Assembly (NCBI GenBank): GCA_902783615.1
Contig: CACZRQ010000080.1
Location: 1-5,960, forward strand
DNA: 5,960 nucleotides
Origin: an uncultured Bacteroidales bacterium
Lineage (GTDB): Bacteria; Bacteroidota; Bacteroidia; Bacteroidales; Bacteroidaceae
Reading direction: 5' to 3'
Numbering within the stretch: position 1 is the stretch's first letter; the number at the start of each line of letters is the position of its first letter. The notes beneath the pieces were generated by a model, which was not told where the DNA came from, did no database searches, and saw only the letters and a program-made list of their open reading frames with translations. A program made the position numbers and the translations under genes. Of the stretch, positions 1 to 5,562 are shown piece by piece.

Positions 1-94
1 TGAATTCACCGTCAAGTGGTACCCCAGTGATAAGAAGTTGAAGGAAAAGCTGAAGGATAATCCAATCACATTTACTTACAAGGTAGATAAATAA
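1..94 (+). CDS. 3' end of an unrecognised gene (partial, 30 codons)
   Basis: An open frame enters from the left edge; its first complete codon is at base 2. It runs 30 codons and stops at TAA (92-94), with a second in-frame TAA directly after. The visible C-terminus begins EFTVKWYPSDKK and ends in TFTYKVDK. It is rich in lysine and in alternating hydrophobic/polar residues, as in a terminal beta-strand, but this is too short to assign a family. The next gene starts 15 bp after the stop on the same strand with no promoter visible in the gap, so the two are probably co-transcribed. The reading frame is inferred from continuity, Bacteroidetes-like codon use and the position of the next start. 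The function is unknown. Confidence 0.6.
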   Translation, partial: EFTVKWYPSDKKLKEKLKDNPITFTYKVDK

Positions 95-95
95 T

Positions 96-100
96 AAGGA
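96..100 (+). promoter_or_regulatory. Shine-Dalgarno-like AAGGA before the 260-aa gene
   Basis: AAGGA lies 9 nt upstream of the ATG at 110 and overlaps the double stop of the preceding gene. This supports 110 over the in-frame ATG at 119, which would be 18 nt away. Bacteroidetes often lack a functional Shine-Dalgarno site, so this is supporting evidence only. Confidence 0.4.
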
Positions 101-109
101 TATAATAAA

Positions 110-892
110 ATGAATGATATGAAAAAGAACCTGATGATTTTAGCCATGGGACTGGCGGCAGTGCTGCCAGCTAAGGCACAGTGGACCAATTATAACACGA
201 CATCCACCATTAGTGGCGTGTTAGGAGTGATTAACCACAGTATCGAATCGGCTGAACGTAAGAAGGCGATGGAGATACAAGCCAAGGAGAAGCTGGAGTA
301 TGAACAGAGCTTCAAGGACGCTATGGAAAGCGCCAAGGACTATGAGGGAGGTGAGTACTGGGAAGAAGCCCTTGAGAAATATGAGGAGGCTGCCAAACTG
401 AACTGCAAGTATGGTTATTCCGACCAGATGCAGATCACCCGAAAGATCAACGGCCTTTATGCGAAGGCTGGCCGTACGGAAGAAGGTCCCAGCATCCTGA
501 ACAATGACAAGACGATTCTGCCCGACTACTCAAGTTTCAGGTACGTTCGTGAGAACCCCGTCTATGTGAACAAGAAAAGCACCACTACCAAGATTGTGCG
601 TGTGGCTTGTTCTGATACGGAGACTCGTCTTGAAATGGAGTATGAAGGCACTTACGTCAATGCGGGAGCTGCCATCAAGGGTACCACTTATATCAAAGGT
701 AACAAGGGTGGCAAGCTAAACCTGGTAGGCACTGAGAACATCACTATGGCGCCTAACTATACCAGAACGCCTTGGCCAGGCCAGAGGTTGCGTTTCGTCC
801 TGATTTTCCCTGCATTGCCCGCCGATGCCACGGAGTTCGATCTCATCGAGCCCTCCAGCGAATGGAAGTACAAGGACATCAAGTGTAGGTAA
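110..892 (+). CDS. Exported TPR-like protein with beta-rich C-terminal domain, function unknown
   Basis: The 260-residue protein starts with a Sec signal peptide: basic MNDMKK, a hydrophobic core at residues 7-19, and an AKA|Q cleavage site after residue 23. No lipobox cysteine follows, so the mature protein is probably periplasmic or secreted. Residues 46-100 are strongly charged and helical (many E, K, A). Residues about 70-120 have the spacing of one or two TPR-like helical pairs, including a YWEEALEKYEEAAK stretch. Residues about 150-260 alternate hydrophobic and polar residues and look all-beta. The tail (228-259) has the pattern RFVLIFPALP, then DLIEP, then an aromatic-rich end, which resembles C-terminal modules seen in other secreted Bacteroidetes proteins (from memory, not searched). 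The start at 110 fits the AAGGA at 96-100; a start at 119 would still leave a signal peptide. It appears to be the last gene of a plus-strand unit ending at the hairpin at 917-952. No enzymatic motif is visible, and a scaffold or binding role is only a guess. Confidence 0.85.
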   Translation: MNDMKKNLMILAMGLAAVLPAKAQWTNYNTTSTISGVLGVINHSIESAERKKAMEIQAKEKLEYEQSFKDAMESAKDYEGGEYWEEALEKYEEAAKLNCKYGYSDQMQITRKINGLYAKAGRTEEGPSILNNDKTILPDYSSFRYVRENPVYVNKKSTTTKIVRVACSDTETRLEMEYEGTYVNAGAAIKGTTYIKGNKGGKLNLVGTENITMAPNYTRTPWPGQRLRFVLIFPALPADATEFDLIEPSSEWKYKDIKCR

Positions 893-916
893 TTAGGCTA
901 ATAAGCTGAGTGATAT

Positions 917-958
917 AGCAGATAGGGGTTTCGATTTCGAAACCCCTATCTGGCTTTT
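917..958 (+). terminator. Strong rho-independent terminator after the 260-aa gene
   Basis: A perfect 16-bp inverted repeat (919-934 against 937-952) contains AGATAGGGG on the left and CCCCTATCT on the right, with the tip at TT 935-936. An alternative register pairs AGC 917-919 with GCT 953-955 and bulges G952. The stem is followed by CTTTTAT (954-960). It lies 25-60 bp after the stop of the upstream gene. The T-tract is short, but the stem is very stable. On the minus strand it also faces transcription coming from the tRNA gene. Confidence 0.8.
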
Positions 959-960
959 AT

Positions 961-976
961 AGCCCCTAACGGGGCT
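961..976. terminator. Small GC hairpin, possible minus-strand terminator for tRNA-Arg
   Basis: AGCCCC (961-966), the loop TAAC and GGGGCT (971-976) form a perfect 6-bp stem with a 4-nt loop. It sits directly after the larger terminator and about 54 bp downstream of the 3' end of the minus-strand tRNA. Neither side has a good T-tract (the minus strand reads ATAAAAG after the stem), so it is a weak terminator candidate or an RNA-end structure. The hairpin is seen; the role is inferred. Confidence 0.35.
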
Positions 977-1029
977 AAACACTTCCGAAACTTCAGCCGA
1001 TTATATCTATTGAGGATAAAAGGGAGAGG

Positions 1030-1103
1030 TGACCCGGGCGGGATTCAAACCCGCGACCTTTGGAACCGGAATCCAATGCTCTATTCAGCTAAGCTACCGG
1101 GCC
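1030..1103 (-). tRNA. tRNA-Arg (anticodon CCG)
   Basis: Read on the minus strand, this 74-nt segment folds as a complete cloverleaf. The acceptor stem is GGCCCGG (1103-1097) with CCGGGTC (1037-1031), containing one G-U pair, and the discriminator is A at 1030. The D arm contains AGCTGAATA. The anticodon stem is TTGGA/TCCAA around the loop TTCCGGT, and the T arm is GCGGG-TTTGAAT-CCCGC. The anticodon CCG is at 1069-1067 and reads arginine codon CGG; the D-loop A and discriminator A agree with arginine identity. The 3' CCA is not encoded (the sequence continues CCT), so it must be added by tRNA nucleotidyltransferase. The gene is divergent from asnA and convergent with the exported-protein unit. 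A perfect Bacteroidetes promoter lies just upstream (1117-1148). Confidence 0.97.
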
Positions 1104-1116
1104 ATGAATTGTGGCA

Positions 1117-1148
1117 CAAAAGTAAGCAAAATGTTGGCATCCTCCAAA
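1117..1148 (-). promoter_or_regulatory. Bacteroidetes-type promoter of tRNA-Arg
   Basis: On the minus strand the -33 element TTTG (1148-1145) is followed after 20 nt by TACTTTTG (1124-1117). The latter is a full match to the -7 consensus TAnnTTTG used by the primary sigma factor of Bacteroidetes. The -7 element ends 13 nt before the mature tRNA 5' end, which leaves a short leader of a few nucleotides for RNase P to remove. Confidence 0.75.
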
Positions 1149-1248
1149 TCTTTTGCTACAATAAAAACAATGCTATTGCCCATGAATGATGATATTTTGA
1201 ACGGAAAATCCAAAAAATCACATGCATTTTGTCAAAAAATTACTGAAA

Positions 1249-1282
1249 TGTGAATCATCTATCAATTTAATTTGTATCTTTG
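1249..1282 (+). promoter_or_regulatory. Bacteroidetes-type promoter of asnA
   Basis: TATCTTTG (1275-1282) matches the -7 consensus TAnnTTTG exactly and lies 32 bp before the asnA ATG. A weaker -33 candidate, TGTG (1249-1252), lies 22 nt further upstream and has one mismatch to TTTG. Transcription probably begins near 1287-1290, which gives an untranslated leader of about 25 nt. The leader is too short for a riboswitch or an attenuator. Confidence 0.65.
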
Positions 1283-1314
1283 CCTCGCAAATTAAAAAAT
1301 GAGAGAATAAGAAG

Positions 1315-2352
1315 ATGAGCTATTTTATAAAACCTGATGACTATCGCCCATTGCTGGATATGCGACAAACCGAGCAGGGCATCAAGCAGATCAAGGATTT
1401 CTTCCAGGTGAACCTCTCCTCTGAACTGCACCTGAGACGTGTGACTGCTCCGCTGTTCGTACTCAAAGGAATGGGTATCAACGACGATCTGAACGGTGTG
1501 GAGCATGCCGTTTCTTTCCCCATCAAGGACTTGGGAGGTGCTCAGGCTGAGGTGGTTCACTCGCTGGCAAAGTGGAAACGCCTCACCTTGGCTGAGTATA
1601 ACATTGAACCTGACTATGGTATCTATACCGATATGAACGCCATCCGTGCCGACGAGGAGCTGGGCAACCTACACTCTCTGTATGTGGACCAGTGGGACTG
1701 GGAGCGCGTGATTACCCCCGAGGAGCACAATGTGGAGTTCCTCAAGGAGGTGGTGACCCGCATCTATGCGGCGATGCGTCGCACGGAATACATGGTGTTT
1801 GAGAACTACCCCGAAATCAAGCCACAGTTGCCGAAGAAGTTGCACTTCATCCATGCGGAAGAGTTGCGTCAGCTTTACCCCAATATGACTCCGAAAGAGC
1901 GTGAGAACGCCATCACCCAGAAGTTTGGTGCCGTCTTCATCATCGGCATCGGATGCAAGTTGGGCGATGGAAAACCACACGACGGACGAGCTCCCGACTA
2001 CGACGACTATTCGTCTCCAGGCTTGAACGACCTGCCGGGCTTGAATGGCGACCTGCTCTTGTGGAACTGCGTGCTGCAGTGTGCCTTCGAGATTTCATCG
2101 ATGGGTATCCGTGTAAACAAAGAGGTGATGCTCAAACAGTTGAAGGAGGCGGGCAAGGAAGAGCGCAAGAATCTCTACTTCCACAAGAAGCTGTTGGCTG
2201 GCGAGCTGCCTCTGTCGATAGGTGGTGGTATTGGTCAGTCGCGTCTTTGCATGTATTACCTACGCAAAGCCCATGTGGGTGAGATTCAGGCCAGCATCTG
2301 GCCCGAGTCGATGCGGCAGGAATGCGCACAGGAGAACATTCATTTGATATAA
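1315..2352 (+). CDS. asnA: Aspartate-ammonia ligase (asparagine synthetase A)
   Basis: AsnA makes asparagine from aspartate, ammonia and ATP (giving AMP and pyrophosphate) in the cytoplasm. Its fold is related to the catalytic core of class II aspartyl/asparaginyl-tRNA synthetases. The 345-residue product shows the family blocks along its whole length: GMGINDDLNG near 52-61, EVVHSLAKWKR (79-89), the IYTDMNAIR stretch (103-111), LHSLYVDQWDWERV (119-132), GAVFIIGIG followed by RAPDYDDYSSPG in the middle, FEISSMGIRV, and the ATP-binding motif-3-like GGGIGQSRL (303-311). E. coli AsnA is 330 residues; the extra length is mainly at the N-terminus, at small insertions and at the C-terminus, so the gene appears intact. 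The start at 1315 gives the usual MSYFIKP-type N-terminus and follows the promoter at 1275-1282. It is transcribed alone: the tRNA gene is divergent upstream, and a T-tract hairpin follows 10 bp after the stop. No regulator gene (asnC type) is next to it. Confidence 0.97.
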   Translation: MSYFIKPDDYRPLLDMRQTEQGIKQIKDFFQVNLSSELHLRRVTAPLFVLKGMGINDDLNGVEHAVSFPIKDLGGAQAEVVHSLAKWKRLTLAEYNIEPDYGIYTDMNAIRADEELGNLHSLYVDQWDWERVITPEEHNVEFLKEVVTRIYAAMRRTEYMVFENYPEIKPQLPKKLHFIHAEELRQLYPNMTPKERENAITQKFGAVFIIGIGCKLGDGKPHDGRAPDYDDYSSPGLNDLPGLNGDLLLWNCVLQCAFEISSMGIRVNKEVMLKQLKEAGKEERKNLYFHKKLLAGELPLSIGGGIGQSRLCMYYLRKAHVGEIQASIWPESMRQECAQENIHLI

Positions 2353-2361
2353 TACAATAAA

Positions 2362-2393
2362 CTCCCCCTCTAAAACAGGGGGAGATTTTTTTT
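2362..2393 (+). terminator. Rho-independent terminator of asnA
   Basis: CTCCCCCT (2362-2369) pairs perfectly with AGGGGGAG (2377-2384) around a 7-nt loop, and after one A there is an eight-T run (2386-2393). It begins 10 bp after the asnA stop. On the minus strand the same stem is followed by TTTATTGTATT, so it may also stop transcripts from the convergent HAD gene. Confidence 0.9.
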
Positions 2394-2427
2394 GGCATCA
2401 ACATACTCCCTCCCCCCCTTCGGGGTA

Positions 2428-2458
2428 CTCCCCCTACCTAAGGGGGAGAGATTTTTTT
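2428..2458 (+). terminator. Second plus-strand terminator hairpin
   Basis: CTCCCCCT (2428-2435) pairs with AGGGGGAG (2441-2448) around a 5-nt loop, followed by AGA and seven T residues (2452-2458). It lies only 7 bp from the end of the convergent HAD gene, so it would act as a back-up stop preventing asnA transcripts from running antisense into that operon. On the minus strand the stem is followed by TACCCC, so it should not terminate in that direction. Confidence 0.7.
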
Positions 2459-2465
2459 AGCTCTT

Positions 2466-3197
2466 CTATAATCGTTCCGCCAGCTGCTCCCATCCATCGC
2501 ACAACGCTTGCATGGAGGGATAGAGCAGGTTGGCTCCGGCATCGAGGAGCACCTGATTGGGTAGGGGACCCGTATTCACGGCAACGGTAAATATGCCAGC
2601 AGCTACGCCAGCCTCCACGCCGATGGGAGCATTCTCGATCACAATCGCCTCGTTGGCAGCAACACCCGCCTTCTTGAGCCCCATCAGATAAGGCTCCGGG
2701 TTCGGCTTGCCAAACTTTACATCGTAGGCCGTCACCATCTTGTCGCGCTCAAACATACCCGGATAGTCGCGGTCGAAGCGGGCAAAGAGCGTATGCTGCC
2801 CCGAGCCAGTCACCAATACAGGCTGGATGCCCGTTGCCTTCAGTTTCTCCAGCAGCTCCCAAGCCCCAGGCATACGCGACGGGTCGGGATGTTTCGCAAA
2901 CTCATTGCATTTGTCTAAGTAAATCTCGTCAATCAGCTCCTTCGATGCATCGCATCCATGCACACGGTTGTAAATCAGATTGATGGTGCTCATGCCCGTT
3001 CGTCCTTCGTTCATGAAAGCATCCTCTTCCGTCATGGGCAAACCATATTTCGCCATCGATGTGACCCAGGCGTCGGCATGATAAGGCATCGAGTCAAACA
3101 GCACCCCATCCATATCGAAGAGCACCGCCTTGAGATGGATAAAAGAATGCCCGCTACCTTGCAGATAGCGGGCTATAGCTGTTTCTATCCCGTTCAT
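2466..3197 (-). CDS. HAD-superfamily phosphatase / beta-phosphoglucomutase-like protein
   Basis: This 243-residue protein is a HAD subfamily IA enzyme with an alpha-helical cap. Motif I is DMDGVLFDS (28-36) with nucleophile D28 and acid/base D30. The cap covers about 37-105 and includes the NEGRTG loop (63-68). Motif II is TGSG (130-133), motif III is the lysine of FGKPNPEPY (K164), and motif IV is IENAPIGVEAG (187-197). Motif IV carries E188-N189 where many relatives have an aspartate. Relatives dephosphorylate small phosphosugars or act as beta-phosphoglucomutase; the substrate cannot be read from sequence. About 22 residues precede the first strand (KAVLFDMDG). The gene overlaps the end of pgi by 4 bp (ATGA), which fixes the start at 3197 and implies translational coupling. 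Being next to pgi suggests a hexose-phosphate substrate (inference). The gene is last in the operon. Confidence 0.9.
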   Translation of the reverse strand: MNGIETAIARYLQGSGHSFIHLKAVLFDMDGVLFDSMPYHADAWVTSMAKYGLPMTEEDAFMNEGRTGMSTINLIYNRVHGCDASKELIDEIYLDKCNEFAKHPDPSRMPGAWELLEKLKATGIQPVLVTGSGQHTLFARFDRDYPGMFERDKMVTAYDVKFGKPNPEPYLMGLKKAGVAANEAIVIENAPIGVEAGVAAGIFTVAVNTGPLPNQVLLDAGANLLYPSMQALCDGWEQLAERL

Positions 3198-4537
3198 CCG
3201 TTCAGACGAGCTTGGATAGCCTTTGACTCTGCCTCATAGCCAGGCTTGTTCAGCAGGGCAAACATGTTCTTCTTGTAAGCCTCAACACCAGGCTGGTTGA
3301 ATGGGTTCACATCCAGGATGTAGCCGCTGATGCCGCAAGCCACCTCGAAGAAGTAGAGCAACTGACCGATGCTTTCCTCGTCCAGACTTGGGATGACGAT
3401 GCGGATGTTTGGCACGCCACCATCCACGTGAGCCAGCTGAGTGCCCAGCTCGGCCATCTTGTTCACCTCATCCACACGCTTGCCAGCCAGGAAGTTCAGA
3501 CCATCCAGGTTCTCCTCGTCGAATGGGAACTCCACCTTGTAGTTCACCTTATCCACTGACAGGACAGTCTCGAAGATAGAACGCTCGCCTTCCTGAATCC
3601 ACTGACCCATAGAGTGCAGGTCGGTTGTCAGATCCACAGATGCTGGAAAGATACCCAGGTTGTCCTTACCCTCAGACTCACCGTAGAGCTGCTTCCACCA
3701 CTCGCTCTCGAAGTGCAGCTTGGGGCAGAAGTTGGCCATGATTTCAATCTTCTTGCCGTGACGATACAGCTCGTTGCGCACAGCTGCATACTGCATGGCG
3801 ATGTTCTCTTCGAAAGGAACGTCGGCGCCAGTAGCCTTCTCCATAGCCACAGCACCAGCCACCAGCTTGTTGATGTTGAAGCCAGCGATGGCGATAGGCA
3901 ACAAGCCTACAGGAGTGAGCACTGAGAAGCGTCCACCCACATTGTCAGGAATGACGTAAGACTTGTAACCTTCCTTGTCGGCTGTTACGCGAGCAGCACC
4001 CTTCTTGGCGTCGGTGATGGCCACAATCACCTTCTTAGCGATTACCTTGCCGCGCTGTTCCTCGCACAGCTTCTTCAGCAGGCGGAAAGCCAAAGCTGTT
4101 TCGGTAGTCGTACCCGACTTAGAGATGTTGATCACACCAAACCTCTTGTCCTTCACATATTCAGTCAGCTCATACAGATAGTCCTCGCTGATGTTGTTGC
4201 CAGCAAACAGAATCACAGGATTCTCTTTCTTCTCAATCAGCCAAGCGAAGCTGTTCGACAGTGCTTCGATGACGGCGCGGGCGCCCAGATAGCTACCGCC
4301 GATGCCAGCCACCACCACTACATCGCAATTCTCACGCAGAACCTGAGCCGTAGCGTTCAGGTCGGCCAGGTCAGCCTCACTGATAGAAGATGGCAGGTGC
4401 AGCCAACCTAAGAAGTCGTTGCCTTTACCAGTTCCGTTCTCTAATGCCTCGCGAGCAGCCTTAGCCTTAGCTGCATAGCCATAGACATTCTCCTTGGATA
4501 CAAATCCAAAAGTCTTTTCAATGTTTAAAGTAATCAT
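3194..4537 (-). CDS. pgi: Glucose-6-phosphate isomerase
   Basis: PGI interconverts glucose 6-phosphate and fructose 6-phosphate in glycolysis and gluconeogenesis in the cytoplasm. At 447 residues it belongs to the short bacterial type (B. subtilis-like, about 450), not the 549-residue E. coli type. Two SIS-type sugar-phosphate-binding regions are visible, with GIGGSYLGARA (78-88) and SKSGTTTET (139-147). Family signature 1 is DNVGGRFSV (198-206). Signature 2 is GYILDVNPFNQPGVEAYK (405-422). The catalytic residues E287 (in GESEG), H308 (in DLHSMGQ) and K422 keep the same spacing as I recall for E290, H311 and K425 of B. subtilis PGI, so it should be active. The start at 4537 lies 14 bp after the gpsA stop with no Shine-Dalgarno sequence, which is common in this phylum. 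The stop overlaps the HAD start by 4 bp. Confidence 0.97.
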   Translation of the reverse strand: MITLNIEKTFGFVSKENVYGYAAKAKAAREALENGTGKGNDFLGWLHLPSSISEADLADLNATAQVLRENCDVVVVAGIGGSYLGARAVIEALSNSFAWLIEKKENPVILFAGNNISEDYLYELTEYVKDKRFGVINISKSGTTTETALAFRLLKKLCEEQRGKVIAKKVIVAITDAKKGAARVTADKEGYKSYVIPDNVGGRFSVLTPVGLLPIAIAGFNINKLVAGAVAMEKATGADVPFEENIAMQYAAVRNELYRHGKKIEIMANFCPKLHFESEWWKQLYGESEGKDNLGIFPASVDLTTDLHSMGQWIQEGERSIFETVLSVDKVNYKVEFPFDEENLDGLNFLAGKRVDEVNKMAELGTQLAHVDGGVPNIRIVIPSLDEESIGQLLYFFEVACGISGYILDVNPFNQPGVEAYKKNMFALLNKPGYEAESKAIQARLNG

Positions 4538-4551
4538 ATATCAACAAATTG

Positions 4552-5562
4552 TTAATTTAATTTCTTTGTCAGTTCCTTCAGTTCCCTACGGGCGTTGGCC
4601 TTCTCATAGAGAATGCGATACACGGCATCCAAGATGGGCATGTCCACCTTGTAGCGGTCGTTGATCTCGCTGATGCACTTCGTGCCGTAGTAGCCTTCCA
4701 CCACCATCTCCATCTCCACCTGAGCCGCCTTCACCGAATAGCCTCGGCCAATCATCGTGCCAAACACACGGTTTCGGCTGAAGTTGGAGTAGCTCGTCAC
4801 CAGCAGGTCGCCCAAGTAGGCCGAATTGGCCACATTGCGCACACCGGGCGAGATGGCACTCAAGAAGCGTTGCGTCTCGCGTATCGCGTTGGATATCAGC
4901 ACAGCGTGGAAGTTGTCACCATATTTCTGTCCGTAGTAGATACCTGCGCAGATGGCGTAGATGTTCTTCAGCACTGCCCCATACTCGATGCCCATGATGT
5001 CGTGACTCACCGAAGTCAGCACATAGTGGTTGGCCATCTTCTCGGCCAGATATGCCGCCTTCTGCTGGTCCTTGCCGGCAATGGTCAGGTAGGTCAGTCG
5101 CTCCAAGGCAATCTCCTCAGCATGACTGGGCCCGCTCACCACCAGTATGTTCTCCTCGGGCATCCCATACTGCTCATGGAAATACTCCGAGATGGTCATG
5201 TGCTCGTCGGCCACAATACCCTTGGTGGCGCTCAGCAACACCTTGTCCGTCAGGCTGGCTGTCAGCTTCTGCAGGTGACTCTTCAGATAGGGTGAAGGAA
5301 TCGCCAGCACCAGCACATCAGCCTCCTGAATGGTCAGGTTGATGTCGGAAGAGAAGTGGATGCGGCTCACATCAAACGAGATATCGGTCAGGTAGGCAGG
5401 GTTGTGCCCCAGCTCCCGAAACTCCTCGATGCGGTCGTCACGACGCATATACCACCAGATTTCCTGCTCTTTCTCCAGGAAGATCTTGGCAATGGCCGTG
5501 GCCCAGCTGCCGCCTCCGAAGATGGCAATGCGGCTATTCTTCATTGAATCTTGCTCTGCCAT
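4552..5562 (-). CDS. gpsA: Glycerol-3-phosphate dehydrogenase [NAD(P)+]
   Basis: GpsA reduces dihydroxyacetone phosphate to sn-glycerol 3-phosphate with NAD(P)H, the first step towards the phospholipid backbone. At 336 residues it is close to the usual 330-340. An N-terminal Rossmann fold has the dinucleotide loop IFGGGSWATA (14-23) and the LAIPSPYLKS region (86-95). Then come SATKGI (111-116), SGPSHAEE (143-150), the catalytic lysine in GAVLKNIYAI (K199), and the substrate-binding stretch LGDLLVTSYSNFSRNRVFG (250-268). Two starts are possible. The ATG at 5562 gives MAEQDS before the second Met, has GGAAG a few bases upstream, and overlaps lysS by 22 bp. The ATG at 5544 gives MKNSRIAIFGGG and an ATGA overlap with the lysS stop, the same junction type as pgi/HAD. 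The longer form is listed, but the shorter one may be the true one. It is the second gene visible in the lysS-gpsA-pgi-HAD operon. Confidence 0.96.
   Translation of the reverse strand: MAEQDSMKNSRIAIFGGGSWATAIAKIFLEKEQEIWWYMRRDDRIEEFRELGHNPAYLTDISFDVSRIHFSSDINLTIQEADVLVLAIPSPYLKSHLQKLTASLTDKVLLSATKGIVADEHMTISEYFHEQYGMPEENILVVSGPSHAEEIALERLTYLTIAGKDQQKAAYLAEKMANHYVLTSVSHDIMGIEYGAVLKNIYAICAGIYYGQKYGDNFHAVLISNAIRETQRFLSAISPGVRNVANSAYLGDLLVTSYSNFSRNRVFGTMIGRGYSVKAAQVEMEMVVEGYYGTKCISEINDRYKVDMPILDAVYRILYEKANARRELKELTKKLN

Larger units (their letters stand above)
2361..2458. repeat. Duplicated C/G-rich hairpin module between convergent genes
   Basis: Two copies of the same unit lie 66 bp apart: ACTCCCCCT, a short loop, AGGGGGAG, then an A/T tract (2361-2393 and 2427-2458). 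Between them sits a third C-rich element (2405-2426) with CCCC-TTC-GGGG that can form a UUCG-capped mini-hairpin. The right arm of the first copy can also pair with the left arm of the second, so alternative folds are possible. Similar C-rich palindromes are, as far as I recall, scattered in Bacteroidetes intergenic regions, which would make this a dispersed repeat. That has not been checked here. Confidence 0.55.

Noticed and set aside
1030..1103. The tRNA gene as an integration site for a mobile element
   Set aside because: No integrase gene, no direct repeat of the tRNA 3' end and no foreign-looking genes are seen on either side within the window.
1029..1253. A 74-codon plus-strand open frame
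   Set aside because: It runs antisense through the whole tRNA-Arg gene and on into the AT-rich promoter spacer. It has no recognisable protein features and its composition changes abruptly along its length.
1283..1314. Possible riboswitch or attenuator in the asnA leader
   Set aside because: Only about 25-30 nt lie between the likely transcription start and the start codon, and no stem of note is present.
1267..1560. A 97-codon minus-strand open frame over the asnA start
   Set aside because: It lies opposite well-conserved AsnA codons and the asnA promoter, has no family resemblance, and is explained as a shadow of the asnA reading frame.
1953..2282. A 109-codon frame inside asnA in another plus-strand frame
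   Set aside because: It overlaps the most conserved part of AsnA, is rich in Arg/Trp as out-of-frame translations of this DNA are, and resembles no known protein.
4870..5295. A 141-codon plus-strand open frame inside gpsA
   Set aside because: It is wholly antisense to conserved GpsA motifs. Its residue pattern is that of reverse-complemented coding sequence, and no promoter or start signal is evident.
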